64,000 nt of DNA from Bin87 sp965220055 (GCA_965220055.1 CBDCPE010000004.1:310001-374000); one strand, 5' to 3'; shown: positions 44,448 to 53,169, counted from the first letter of the stretch. The notes: generated by a model from the sequence alone, not told the origin. Numbers and translations: made by a program.

Positions 44448-44595
44448 ACCCTGCCGGGTTCAGGGTATTCAATCGTCCAGGGGCAAGGTCCCGCCGTACT
44501 TGTTCGGCGGAGTCAACATGTTCCTGGCCGTTGCGGATGCGCTCCAGAATTTCGGAGGCGAAGTAACGGTGGCCCAACAGCTGGCGGTCTCACTC
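44448..44595 (-). pseudogene. Short antitoxin-like C-terminal fragment (tentative)
   Basis: The minus strand reads QLLGHRYFASEILERIRNGQ, EHVDSAEQVRRDLAPGRLNT, LNPAGCIT then stop. No start is available and a stop lies just upstream. The RIRxGxExVxSAEEVRRDL-like pattern resembles the end of some antitoxin proteins. It lies between the oxygenase and a VapC toxin, so it may be the relic of an antitoxin. Confidence 0.3.
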
Positions 44596-44615
44596 GGTGT
44601 TGCTGATGAACTAGG

Positions 44616-45119
44616 CTAATCCCAGAACTGCGTACGATTGGCATGGCTTGCGGCATCGACGATATTTTTCATGCCTCCGCCTTTGTCAGCGGTTACAAAG
44701 ACCATGTTGTACCGGACCGCAATACAAACTATCCAGAGTTCGTTCTCCTGTATGCCTAGCTGCTTGCCCGTGTTAGGTTCCCATAGGTCTTCTAGGTACT
44801 TGGTCGCGAAATGTTGCCGGCTGTTTCTCGGCGCGTATTCGTGAAACAGCCGTGCCCTGATCTTGCCATATTGCTTGGCGGTGTGGCGGTCAAGATCCAG
44901 CATCCTGAATTGACCCAACGCGTCGCGGATGCTTTGACGCGTCGTTTTATCCATCTGGGCTGCATTCATGCCGTACTCGGACTCCGCGATAGAAATGGCC
45001 GACAGGTATACGGGAGCATTGCCCAATGCGGCTATACGGCCTCGCATCTCCTGATGCCGGCTGCTACCTTCTAGACACGCCCAACTGACGACGTTCGTGT
45101 CTAGAAGGTAGCCATCCAC
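44616..45119 (-). CDS. PIN-domain protein (VapC-like toxin)
   Basis: 167 residues from GTG 45119. The PIN-type RNase core has YLLDTNVVSWACLEG (first Asp), LSAISIAESEYGM (Glu), and NELWIVCIAVRYNMVFVTAD (second acidic cluster). No cognate antitoxin gene directly upstream: it starts 6 nt after the methyltransferase fragment. It may therefore be co-transcribed with that gene, or be an orphan. Confidence 0.75.
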   Translation of the reverse strand: MDGYLLDTNVVSWACLEGSSRHQEMRGRIAALGNAPVYLSAISIAESEYGMNAAQMDKTTRQSIRDALGQFRMLDLDRHTAKQYGKIRARLFHEYAPRNSRQHFATKYLEDLWEPNTGKQLGIQENELWIVCIAVRYNMVFVTADKGGGMKNIVDAASHANRTQFWD

Positions 45120-45125
45120 GGTGTA

Positions 45126-45755
45126 TTATCCGTCGTAGTCGTCATCAAGGTACGAAAGCGCTTCTTGTATCTGCGGCGATGCCGGTATAGTGGGGAGGCG
45201 TTGGATGGTCTCCATGGCAGATGCCTGCGCAAACTCATCTGAGATGTACATGTGCAAAGGAATGTGCGGGACTACGGATCGTGGGAAGTATTCAGTGAAT
45301 TCAACTGGTCCCAAGCGTCTACTACCGGTAAACCAATCTAGCAAGGTTCTCTCCTGCTCAGGTGGGAGGTCGTAGGCTTTTAGGACCTCCGCGTCTATGG
45401 CAGATATTAAGCGCCGGCATTCGGCTTCGGCTTTGTACTCTTCCTGCTGTTGGCGTTTCCATTTGTTGCGTGTGTCGACGTATTGGTGAACTAATGACGC
45501 TAAAGATTCCGCGTGTTCTCTGCTGAATTCTGGGACCGGTATATCCCTCAAAGTTCTAACGTGGACGTGCCTCGCTGGATCCCTAGTGCTGATGAAGGCC
45601 TTGGCTACTGGGCCGTTGAGTACAGCCGCAAAGACCTCGAGCGGAAGGTCGGTTTTTGGCCAAATGGCGTGGAAATTCTGGTAGCACACGAGGCCTGATC
45701 TGTCGATGGAGGCGGTGATCCTCCACAGGGTCTTTCGATTATTGGAGTGGTGCGC
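45126..45755 (-). pseudogene. N-6 DNA methyltransferase C-terminal fragment
   Basis: An open frame without its own start (runs from a TGA near 45757) reads TLWRITASIDRSGLVCYQNF, HAIWPKTDLPLEVFAAVLNG, PVAKAFISTRDPARHVHVRT, LRDIPVPEFSREHAESLASL, then an alpha-helical end with LPPEQERTLLDWFTGSRRLG and SYLDDDYDG. This is the target-recognition tail of Eco57I-like methyltransferases. The N-terminal catalytic part is missing: upstream is an ISAs1 remnant. A shorter translation could start at GTG 45689. Confidence 0.75.
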
Positions 45756-45942
45756 CGATCAATGCTAATGAGCGCGATGGGTGGACGGCGTAGCGACGCA
45801 AGGCGGCGGCGCTATTGGTTTCGCCAGCCAATCGGATCACGCTGATGGTGAGGTTGCGCCGGGCGGCCATGATCTGGGGCGCGGAGCCAACGCGTACCTG
45901 AGAGCGGTCTTGGTCAAAGGTAACGTCGTGTACCCAGTGCAC
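45739..45942 (-). pseudogene. ISAs1-family transposase C-terminal remnant
   Basis: Reads HWVHDVTFDQDRSQVRVGSA, PQIMAARRNLTISVIRLAGE, TNSAAALRRYAVHPSRSLAL, IGAPLQ: the closing region of ISAs1/IS4-like transposases, including the RNL..S..R..G block. No upstream transposase sequence is left. Confidence 0.7.
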
Positions 45943-45983
45943 CCGGCGGAACCGCCGCCCACCACGATGACGTCGTACTTCAT
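45939..45983 (-). pseudogene. Truncated FAD oxidoreductase N-terminus
   Basis: ATG 45983 opens MKYDVIVVGGGSAGC, the dinucleotide-binding start of GMC-like or other FAD enzymes, and runs straight into the ISAs1 remnant. Only 15 codons survive. Confidence 0.55.
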
Positions 45984-46026
45984 GCTCTGGCCTCCTGCAG
46001 TGGATACGCGCTGCTTGCAGTTACTT

Positions 46027-46086
46027 GTCGATTGTTGCGTGTCGTGGTCGACTGTTGCGTGTCGTGGTCGATTGTTGCGTGTCGTG
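46027..46086. repeat. 20-bp tandem repeat, three copies
   Basis: GTCGA[T/C]TGTTGCGTGTCGTG repeated three times (46027, 46047, 46067), the middle copy differing by one base. Lies in the non-coding stretch 45984-46471, which holds nothing else than this and a REP-like arm. Confidence 0.8.
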
Positions 46087-46280
46087 ATTGAAGCGCAAGT
46101 CGGCCGGATGCTCAAGTCATGTGACTGGTTGACCACCGGGCCGTGACCGCAAATCGCCCGTAGCCTAACACCCCGAGCAGATTGTGTCCCGTGTGGATCG
46201 TCGACCACTCGCCCGGCAGTCCCGGCCCTTCTCCGTTAATCTTCCTGCCCGCCCCGTGCGCACCCGCTTTGCATCAAACC

Positions 46281-46311
46281 GTCATTGCGAGCGAAGCGTG
46301 GCAATCTCGTT
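46281..46311 (+). repeat. REP-like arm (31-bp copy)
   Basis: GTCATTGCGAGCGAAGCGTG followed by GCAATCTCGTT, identical to the reverse complement of 29111-29141 and related to 18135-18225. Confidence 0.75.
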
Positions 46312-46471
46312 GCCGGTGGCGTCGTCGCTTACTCAACAAGATCGCGACGTGGTTCGACAACCTCGCCATGAACGACTTCGCTTGTCGCGATGGGCGCACC
46401 GATTGTCTCCCAATTGGCAAAGTTGCGAATGAACTGTGCCATCGTTAGACTCGACTTACCGAGTTTGAACG

Positions 46472-46804
46472 ATGACCAACTCCGCCGACCGCACCATCTG
46501 GACCGGGGACAACCTGGACATCCTACGCGGCCTCAACCCCTCGTCGGTGGATCTTATCTACCTGGATCCCCGTTCACTTCGAATCGGCACTACCCCGAAC
46601 CAGCAGGAGGGCCGGTGCAACGGCTGCCGCAGCGAGCACCGGTTCCGCGTCCTCGAGGTTGACCACGTCATCCCGCAGCGCGCCGGTGGCCAGGACAACA
46701 TCGAGAACCTGCAGCTACTGTGCGCTCACTGCAACAGGGCGAAGGGAGATCGGCCGCAGGAGTACCTGGTGGCCAGATTGCGGGAACTGGGCATTGCGGC
46801 GTAA
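46472..46804 (+). pseudogene. Deletion fusion of DNA methyltransferase N-terminus and HNH endonuclease C-terminus
   Basis: 110-residue frame. The first part, SADRTIWTGDNLDILRGLNP, SSVDLIYLDPR, is the beginning of a modification methylase (motif usually continues DPPF). It then switches to NQQEGRCNGCRSEHRFRVLE, VDHVIPQRAGGQDNIENLQL, LCAHCNRAKGDR, an HNH nuclease module with CxxC pairs. Larger methylases with an inserted HNH domain are known, so an in-frame internal deletion is the likely origin. The HNH residues (DH, N, H) remain, so residual nuclease function is conceivable. Confidence 0.65.
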
Positions 46805-46876
46805 GCACCGAGCCAAGCGCCTGAACGCCTCCGAGCCTGGTTGCCGTTAATCACGGATTGACGGCAAAAGAGGATC

Positions 46877-48304
46877 TCACGGTCGGTATCTGGACATGGA
46901 CCCCACGAACGCCGACAAACCTGAATATAGGTTGCTCAGATAATCTGGGTCTCCTTCAATCGCAAGGTCCGCAATATCGGACGGGTCTCTTTCCGGGACC
47001 GCTACATGAAAAACCGTGTTGCGGAACGACCTCATAGATTGAAGTTTCCCGGGGTCAGCGAGCGCAGACAAAACCGATCCATTCTGCATCGAAGGATTTT
47101 GCCTACATACGGACTGATACGCTTTGACGACGCCATACAGTAATGCTGCGACGAGCATGCTCAAACCGGTTACCGAATGCTGGACGTGAAGAGGAGAGTT
47201 GTGTGCGATCTGGTCAATCTCGCCTATAGGTTCGCCGCGTTCGATAGCTTCATCGAGACCGGGAACGGTTGACCGAGACTCGTTCAACAAGATACCAGCA
47301 GCATCCATGATGAAATCGAAACCGGCAATATGCCCAGCCACGGCTTTGGTGTGCCTGTTTTGTGCGGTCAAAAAGTACGGAGAGTTCTGGATGAACTCCG
47401 CACGTTTGAAACATCCGGGACGCATTTTCGGCTGAGTATCGTCGAAAACCCATTCGTCATTCCCTGGCATGCCCCAGTCGTGTAGGTTGGCCATGCAACG
47501 CAGGACGCGCTCGCTAGTTTGGCGTTGACTGGCGGACAACTCGAAAGATTCTTTTCGGTCCCGGGCCATTCGAAGCTCTTTATTTAGCCGATTGATTGAA
47601 TCCAAGAGCTCACCGCGCTGCGCGTCATCCAACAGTATCGCATCATCCCTGGCCAAAGATGACGTGAAGCGCGCCAAACAATACCGCCGTTGCACATCAG
47701 GAAAATCCATGAGCAAAGCCTGTATATCCGACTTCACCCTTGCTTTCGCTTCCATCGTGACGGAGTCGACGGTTTGTTGTATTTCCGGCAATCTGTTGAG
47801 GAAACCGCGCTCCAGCCATTCAGTCTCAGACTGATCACTCCCAGATTCTGGATGAAGGATATTGTCCCGGAACACCCTTGACGTGTCCATGAACTCATTC
47901 GCGTTTTGCCAAATCGTTTCAACGGCCTTGTTTTGATCCAACGGATAACGCTCATGTTGCTTCTGCAAGTACTCCAACTCGGCGTACAGCAGGGCTAAGT
48001 AAATCTTCACCGGCGTGAACGTAGTTTTTGGCATCATCCACCGGTTGAATTCTGACGACTTCAGTCCCTGACTTTTGAGCATTTCGTCCTGAACGGCCTC
48101 AATCCAACGACGCGATTGTGGCGAATCCATATCGCAATAGAGGGGCTTGGGATGAACCGCCATCGCGTTCCCGAGTTGTTGCATATTGCGGAAAGCTATC
48201 CGCCTAACGGGCTCCAGTATTCTTGTCCTATGGAACGCCAAGTTACGGACGATGGTTGAACCCCGCTCGAACCGGCGCAAATCGCTATGTTGAGAATGTT
48301 CCAT
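46877..48304 (-). CDS. Large hypothetical protein with HEPN-like R-x4-H motif
   Basis: 475 residues, mostly helical, no recognised family. Near the C-terminus RSFRNTVFHVAVPERDPSDI has R428-x4-H433, the ribonuclease motif of HEPN proteins. Other notable parts: RTRILEPVRRIAFRNMQQLG, a Trp-rich IWQNANEFMDTSRVFRDNIL. It sits in the mobile/defence region next to a serine recombinase. The HEPN call rests on the short motif plus helicity. Confidence 0.6.
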   Translation of the reverse strand: MEHSQHSDLRRFERGSTIVRNLAFHRTRILEPVRRIAFRNMQQLGNAMAVHPKPLYCDMDSPQSRRWIEAVQDEMLKSQGLKSSEFNRWMMPKTTFTPVKIYLALLYAELEYLQKQHERYPLDQNKAVETIWQNANEFMDTSRVFRDNILHPESGSDQSETEWLERGFLNRLPEIQQTVDSVTMEAKARVKSDIQALLMDFPDVQRRYCLARFTSSLARDDAILLDDAQRGELLDSINRLNKELRMARDRKESFELSASQRQTSERVLRCMANLHDWGMPGNDEWVFDDTQPKMRPGCFKRAEFIQNSPYFLTAQNRHTKAVAGHIAGFDFIMDAAGILLNESRSTVPGLDEAIERGEPIGEIDQIAHNSPLHVQHSVTGLSMLVAALLYGVVKAYQSVCRQNPSMQNGSVLSALADPGKLQSMRSFRNTVFHVAVPERDPSDIADLAIEGDPDYLSNLYSGLSAFVGSMSRYRP

Positions 48305-48415
48305 CTCGAAAACTCAACTCCGTACACTGACCCAGCGCTCTGTCACTTTTGCGCCCCGCCACGTATTGTCGGAGAGGTGCCCGGATCTAGTAGTCTTAAT
48401 GATACCCGATTTGGT

Positions 48416-50329
48416 TCACACAATATTTGTTGCGTAAAGCAATCCATTCGGGAGTCCCGAAGATTTCGTGATTGCGAAAATCGCCGTACGGATTATGCAA
48501 GGCAATGGGACGCGAAACCACCGCGCATTTGACCGGAACCCATCGTCCGAACCCTGCCGTCGCATGACGAGTGCGACGGATCCCGTGGTGCCGTCTACGA
48601 GAGCAGATTTCACCTGAGCCGGAGCGTAATTGACACCAGAACATCCATCCAATCGGAAACTGGACACTGGCCAGTCAGTCCTGACATTTCTGGGGCGGGG
48701 ACGACATCGTGCGCGGAATGGTGGGCCATCCGGTACAGTACGGGGAACTCGTGATTGTAGGGCAACCCTGCGCGTCTTGACGGCAGGATCCGGCGTTCCG
48801 TCCGGGATCGGGATTGAGTATTCGATTTCGGCAAACTCGGGCCCAAACCAGATTGCTTTGATGAACTGTCGGCAGACCACGTTGACGCTTTTGACGTGCT
48901 CCCGCTGCAGGTAAGTCCGCACATCCGCGGCGTACGCCAATATGCTGTCTGGGCCCTGGAGGATGGTGGCTTCGTCCCCCATTTGCGACCGAACTTCGGC
49001 CTTTCGCGCTTCCTGTTCTTTGATCTGTGTTTCGAGCGCGTCGATTTGGGCGTTGAGCTTGTCGATGCGACTGTTGGGATTTCCGATGGCTTCGACGTAC
49101 CGGTCTTGGCGCTCGTTCAGTGCTTTGATTTGGTGGTCGATGTTCTCCAGTTGTCGTTCCTGATTTCGGGTCGTCGGCCCAGCCGTATCTCGAACGACTT
49201 GGATTAGTTCTCTCAGATTCTCCTCGGTGAGAATGTCGCCGAGAATCGCTCCCATGATGATGGGGTCGTTCTTCTCTGTGGAATAGCTTGGCAGGTCGCA
49301 GCCTTTTTTGCCAAAATGGTCCTTGTTCTTGCACACGAAGTAGTAGTAGGCGCCGTTCTTGCCAGACCTGATTGCCATCCTGGCTTTGCACTGAGAACAC
49401 TTCCCGAGGTCGTTGAAAAGGTGCTCATTGGCGACGGAGCGTGGGTGTCTGACATTGGGTGCTCGGCTTTTGAGTTTCTGCTGGACCTTGTCAAATTCCG
49501 CTTCAGAGATGATCGCCGGGTGAGCCTGCTGCTTTGACCGAGCTTCTGGCTCTCCGGTCTCGGGGTCAATGTTCCACACGACAAAACCGGTGTAGTTTCG
49601 GTTCGTGAGGATTCTGTGGATCTTGTTCCGAGTGAATTTTTTACCGGCCTTCGTGAGGTAGCCTTCATCGGTAACTTTTCTGGCGATGTCCAACACTGTG
49701 AGGTCATTCAGGGCGAGATCAAAGACGTGTCGCACGAGGGCGTCTTCCGGCGTGTCGAGTTCGAGCTTCTGCTTGGTCCTTTGTTTGCCGCTCCCGTCAG
49801 GATCCCCCACGGGGATCTTGACTACCTTGTAACCGATGGGGGCCGGGTACCCGATCCAGAATCCTCTTTCGACAGCTTCCTTCATTCCCCTTCTGATGTC
49901 GCTGCCCATGCTGTCCGAGAAGAACTGGTCGATGGATGCGATCATGTTTCGCATCAACTTGCCCGTAGGGTCGCCCACGAAGGTTTCGTTGACCGAATAG
50001 ACTTGGATGCCGTGCTCTTCGAGCAGTTCCCAGTAGTAGACTACGTCCCTGAGGTTCCGCGCGTACCTGTTCATTTTCCAGGCGACGGTAGCGTCGTACC
50101 GTGGGTTTGGCAACGTTCCGTCTTTGATCATCTTTTGGAACCCAGGCCGGTCGGCAACTCGGCCGGATTTTCCTTCGTCTATGTACTCCGCGACGATGAT
50201 TCCTCCGAGGCGACGCACAAACTCTTCCGCCGCTGACCGTTGTCCTGCGATGGAGTTTTCTACATCCTGCTGATCGGAGGACGTCCTGCCATAGAACGCG
50301 AATCTGATGGGGTTCTTTCGTTTTGGCAT
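48416..50329 (-). CDS. Large serine recombinase
   Basis: 637 residues. The resolvase domain has AFYGRTSSDQQDVENSIAGQ (catalytic Ser about residue 17), DATVAWKMNRYARNLRDVVY. The recombinase domain follows (WIGYPAPIGYKVVKI, RILTNRNYTGFVVWN), then a zinc ribbon (CSQCKARM ... CKNKDHFGKKGCDL) and a coiled coil (ENIDHQIKALNERQDRYVEA). The C-terminal 110 residues after IPIPDGTPDPAVKTRR look atypical (Arg/Pro-rich), so a frameshift may have altered the end. A transposition/integration role for the 46-62 kb block is plausible. Confidence 0.9.
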   Translation of the reverse strand: MPKRKNPIRFAFYGRTSSDQQDVENSIAGQRSAAEEFVRRLGGIIVAEYIDEGKSGRVADRPGFQKMIKDGTLPNPRYDATVAWKMNRYARNLRDVVYYWELLEEHGIQVYSVNETFVGDPTGKLMRNMIASIDQFFSDSMGSDIRRGMKEAVERGFWIGYPAPIGYKVVKIPVGDPDGSGKQRTKQKLELDTPEDALVRHVFDLALNDLTVLDIARKVTDEGYLTKAGKKFTRNKIHRILTNRNYTGFVVWNIDPETGEPEARSKQQAHPAIISEAEFDKVQQKLKSRAPNVRHPRSVANEHLFNDLGKCSQCKARMAIRSGKNGAYYYFVCKNKDHFGKKGCDLPSYSTEKNDPIIMGAILGDILTEENLRELIQVVRDTAGPTTRNQERQLENIDHQIKALNERQDRYVEAIGNPNSRIDKLNAQIDALETQIKEQEARKAEVRSQMGDEATILQGPDSILAYAADVRTYLQREHVKSVNVVCRQFIKAIWFGPEFAEIEYSIPIPDGTPDPAVKTRRVALQSRVPRTVPDGPPFRARCRPRPRNVRTDWPVSSFRLDGCSGVNYAPAQVKSALVDGTTGSVALVMRRQGSDDGFRSNARWFRVPLPCIIRTAIFAITKSSGLPNGLLYATNIV

Positions 50330-50415
50330 GCGTCCATTGCCTCCGGTGGGAGTGTCAACCCGTCCCTGGCCGTCAGGAGAGCTTGGCCGACTCGCGGTTC
50401 GTCAGACGCTCGTCT

Positions 50416-50640
50416 CTAACTCTTCTCAAGCACTTGGTCCGTCTGTACCGGTGCCCACAGAGCCGCTCGGTGCTCGGGTGCTCGTGCTAGTTGGCGGGGT
50501 TTGTTCCAGTATCTACTCTTGCAGTTGGGGCAGGCCTTCGGGTCTGGTCGTGGGCCATCTTCTGGGGTAATCAGCGGTCTCGGTGCCCAGCGGTAGTGGC
50601 AGCGTTCGCACATGAATCCTGTGACTAAGATCTTAGCCAT
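50416..50640 (-). CDS. Small zinc-ribbon protein
   Basis: About 74 residues from ATG 50640 with AAGGTGG before it. Two CxxC pairs, FMCERCHYRW and KACPNCKSRYWNKPR, form a zinc ribbon of the rubrerythrin-like or nucleic-acid-binding type. Located directly upstream of the serine recombinase (87 nt), with the same orientation, suggesting functional linkage. Confidence 0.7.
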   Translation of the reverse strand: MAKILVTGFMCERCHYRWAPRPLITPEDGPRPDPKACPNCKSRYWNKPRQLARAPEHRAALWAPVQTDQVLEKS

Positions 50641-50856
50641 ATTCCACCTTTGGCCCTGCGTTAAAGATTGATTGGTAATCAATGTTATTAGAGCAGGGGC
50701 GATGCTTAAAAGTTAGCACCCCGCTCTTTTGGAGTCAAACAGAATCGGTGTCTTACTGATGCGTGAATGATGATCTAAGTCGGTGGTCGTGAAGCCCCGG
50801 ACGCACGGCGTCCCACTTGAGCAACAGTCTCGCGATGCCGATACGCATCGTCGTCC

Positions 50857-50888
50857 AAATGCGCCGCAGAGTTCTGCGGCGCATTTTT
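50857..50888. terminator. Strong hairpin terminator
   Basis: AAATGCGCCGCAG, AGTT loop, CTGCGGCGCATTTTT: a 13-bp perfect stem with T-tract on the plus strand; the minus strand has a shorter T run. It follows the secreted HNH gene (minus strand) directly. Confidence 0.7.
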
Positions 50889-50909
50889 ACTGAGGCGTGA
50901 GTTTTTCAC

Positions 50910-52064
50910 TTACTGCTCGCAGACTACCCCGTCGCCGTCGCCATCCCTTGCGCTGGGGACCATCCACTTGGGAAAGCCCCGGCCGCCGCCTTGGCTGCCC
51001 TGTACGCGGGATTCGCCGGCGGCCTGTGCCGCGTCGCACGAGCTGTACGTCCGTGCTCGTGGTGTTGGCATATGACCGGTTGGTCCGTCGTTGGTGGCGA
51101 GATCTGGGCATGCTTGGCTACAGTGATACACCTCGAGTTGTGGATGGTTGGCGCAGGTGTTGAGCATCTGGACGAGGGCGTCGTGTTCTGCCTTGGTGGC
51201 AGTGAGGACCCAGGTGGCTTTGATAGTGATCCAGTCGGTGGCGTACTGGCACCAGTAAGATTGATCTGCTGGTTTCCATGCTTCTGGACCGCGTGCGCCT
51301 TTGGAACGGTTGGCGCTGGCGGTGACGGCGATCAGGTGCTGGGGGTCGCGCAGATAGTTTGCGTAACGTTCGCGGTCGTCTGCTGACCATCGCCAGGCGC
51401 CGCTGGCGTGAGCGTTGCCGAGTGGCACCATGTGGTCGATGTCGAGCCTGCTGGGATCCGACACAATGGTGTTGGTGTACGGTGCCAGCCATGCGCCAGA
51501 CGTCACTCGGCATTTCCTGTCGGTGCGGAAGGCTGGCCCAGTCCGGCTTTCGGCGACTAGGACCTCTTGGCGTGCATCTTGGCAATCGCTGTCGGCGTCG
51601 GTCCAGTGCCTCCAGTCGTCGCGGTCGTAGGTGGGGAGGTTCGAAGGGATGGCCGCGACCGTGACGCGCAACACCGTTGTGGTGGTGCTGGTCGTTGCCG
51701 TAGTCGTCGGCTGGGCTGGCCGTGAGGTGGGCGTCGGCGTGAGTGTGGGCAGCTCGGCGGTGGGTGTGGCCGTGGGCGGCGTAGTAGCCATCGGTGGCGT
51801 CGATGTGGCAGCTGGCGCCGGTGTCGTCGTCGGGGTCGGCTCTGGGATCGCCGTAGCCGTCGGTTCGGGCGTATCCGTCGGGGCAGGCTGAGGCGGCGTC
51901 GCGACCGCCGTCGGCATCTCGGTGGGCGATTGGGTGGCCGGCGCTGTAGTTGCCGCCGCCTGCGGTGCTGTGTCGTTGCCGGACTGAGGTGGTGGCGCGG
52001 GTTCCGACGTGCAGGCTAGAAGCAGGGCGGTCAGGATCAGGATGACGACAAGGAATGTTCTCAA
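50910..52064 (-). CDS. Secreted/lipoprotein HNH nuclease with excalibur domain
   Basis: About 384 residues from TTG 52064 (GGAG upstream): LRTFLVVILILTALLLAC is a lipoprotein signal. A Pro/Thr/Ala linker of about 120 residues follows, then the nuclease domain of the DUF1524/GmrSD-C type: LDIDHMVPLGNAHASGAWRW (DH-x-VPL core), NYLRDPQHLIAVTASANRSK. The C-terminal excalibur calcium-binding motif is YSSCDAAQAAG ... DGDGDGVVCEQ. It would act outside the cell. A longer frame from ATG 52196 adds 44 residues and overlaps the methyltransferase; the shorter start gives the better signal peptide. Confidence 0.85.
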   Translation of the reverse strand: MRTFLVVILILTALLLACTSEPAPPPQSGNDTAPQAAATTAPATQSPTEMPTAVATPPQPAPTDTPEPTATAIPEPTPTTTPAPAATSTPPMATTPPTATPTAELPTLTPTPTSRPAQPTTTATTSTTTTVLRVTVAAIPSNLPTYDRDDWRHWTDADSDCQDARQEVLVAESRTGPAFRTDRKCRVTSGAWLAPYTNTIVSDPSRLDIDHMVPLGNAHASGAWRWSADDRERYANYLRDPQHLIAVTASANRSKGARGPEAWKPADQSYWCQYATDWITIKATWVLTATKAEHDALVQMLNTCANHPQLEVYHCSQACPDLATNDGPTGHMPTPRARTYSSCDAAQAAGESRVQGSQGGGRGFPKWMVPSARDGDGDGVVCEQ

Positions 52065-52152
52065 CTCTCTGACTCCGGGGCGTATGGGAATTTCGAGCAA
52101 ACGGCGGCAATTGTCCCACCAGTTCTTTGGATCGGCAATGACACGGACGGCG

Positions 52153-52950
52153 TCAGCGGTCGTCGGTGGTTCCGTATCCTGTCTCGGGTTCTGCATCCAC
52201 GCGTTGTGGGCAATCAGCGGCCGAGATGTCGCAACCGAGGAATCGGCGTCCCACCCGGTGGGCGGCGGTCATCACCGAATAGCTGCCGGCCGCGGGGTCG
52301 AGGACGACGTCGCCAGGGCTGGTAACAGCCTCGATCAACCGTGCCTGAAGCTTCACGGGCTTGGGATGCACATTGCCGATGCGTTTGACTTTTTCGGTCA
52401 CCACGTCGGGAATGTTGTCACTCTGCCAAACTCCCTTGGCAAGCGTGGGTGGTTTCTGCATGATGAGCAGATATTCCCCGACGCGTCGGGTGCGGTATCC
52501 CATGCCCATCCTGGCTTTGTCCCAGGTGATGAGATCCACGACTTCGAGACCCTGCTGTCCCACCCAGGGACCGACGCCCGTGCACAGGTGGAACTTGTCG
52601 ATCCACAGAAACAGGTGGCCAGAGGGGATCAAGGCTGCGGAGATGCCGGCGATGAATTCGCCGATGGTCTCCTCGCTCATCTGGAGGAGGCTCGAGCGGC
52701 CTCGTCCCCTGCTGACGCCTTCGTTGCCGTAGCGCATCTTGTCCAGCAGACCACGGTACTGCGGGTCGAAGATGCAGAGTGGGACCGACTCCGGCTCCAG
52801 AGCTGCCAGGAGTTCCCGACCGTCGCATTGGTTTCGCTGGTTGAGCGGCAACGGCCATTCGGAAGCCTGGGCAGCGGCTGTCTGGTTACCCCCGGTGGTC
52901 GCGGAGACAGTCACGGGGCGACTGACGGGTTGACTTCGCCGTGTCGTCAT
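52153..52950 (-). CDS. Beta-class DNA methyltransferase, copy 1 (chimeric tail)
   Basis: 265 residues: CIFDPQYRGLLDKMRYGNEG (motif IV as DPQY instead of DPPY), HLFLWIDKFHL, KPVKLQARLIEAV, SPGDVVLDPAAGSYSVMTAA (SAM motif I at the end, so circularly permuted as in N4/N6 beta methyltransferases). A 278-bp tract (52472-52749) is identical to 56959-57236 in copy 2. The C-terminal tail CDISAADCPQRVDAEPETGY resembles the end of the neighbouring Cas4-like nuclease, indicating recombination. The methyltransferase core itself is intact. Confidence 0.85.
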   Translation of the reverse strand: MTTRRSQPVSRPVTVSATTGGNQTAAAQASEWPLPLNQRNQCDGRELLAALEPESVPLCIFDPQYRGLLDKMRYGNEGVSRGRGRSSLLQMSEETIGEFIAGISAALIPSGHLFLWIDKFHLCTGVGPWVGQQGLEVVDLITWDKARMGMGYRTRRVGEYLLIMQKPPTLAKGVWQSDNIPDVVTEKVKRIGNVHPKPVKLQARLIEAVTSPGDVVLDPAAGSYSVMTAAHRVGRRFLGCDISAADCPQRVDAEPETGYGTTDDR

Positions 52951-52997
52951 ACTGTTGCACTCTCTCGCTCGGACGCCGACCGTTTGGCGGCTGGGTT

Positions 52998-53160
52998 TCA
53001 GAAGTCGGCGGTTTCTCCGGTTTCCGGCGCGGAGGTTTCGTCCACGCGTTCCGGGCAGTCGGCGGCGTAATGACGGAGAACTGGCATTCCTGCCAGTTAG
53101 GCACCTGTCTGGGTGGCACTTCGCCTGCCAGCTGTTACAGGATACTGGTCAGCAGATCGA
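52998..53160 (-). pseudogene. Remnant of Cas4-like nuclease C-terminus
   Basis: Minus strand reads QLAGEVPPRQVPNWQECQFS, VIT, then after a frameshift ADCPERVDETSAPETGETAD and F-stop, with a TAA upstream of the QLAGE part. It matches the last 45 residues of the intact 57484 nuclease (RQECRFCDITTADCPERI). A decayed second copy, directly upstream of methyltransferase copy 1. Confidence 0.65.
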
Positions 53161-53169
53161 TGCCTTGGC

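Noticed and set aside
46027..46086. Short CRISPR-like array
   Set aside because: The three 20-bp units are directly adjacent with no spacers, so it is a simple tandem repeat.
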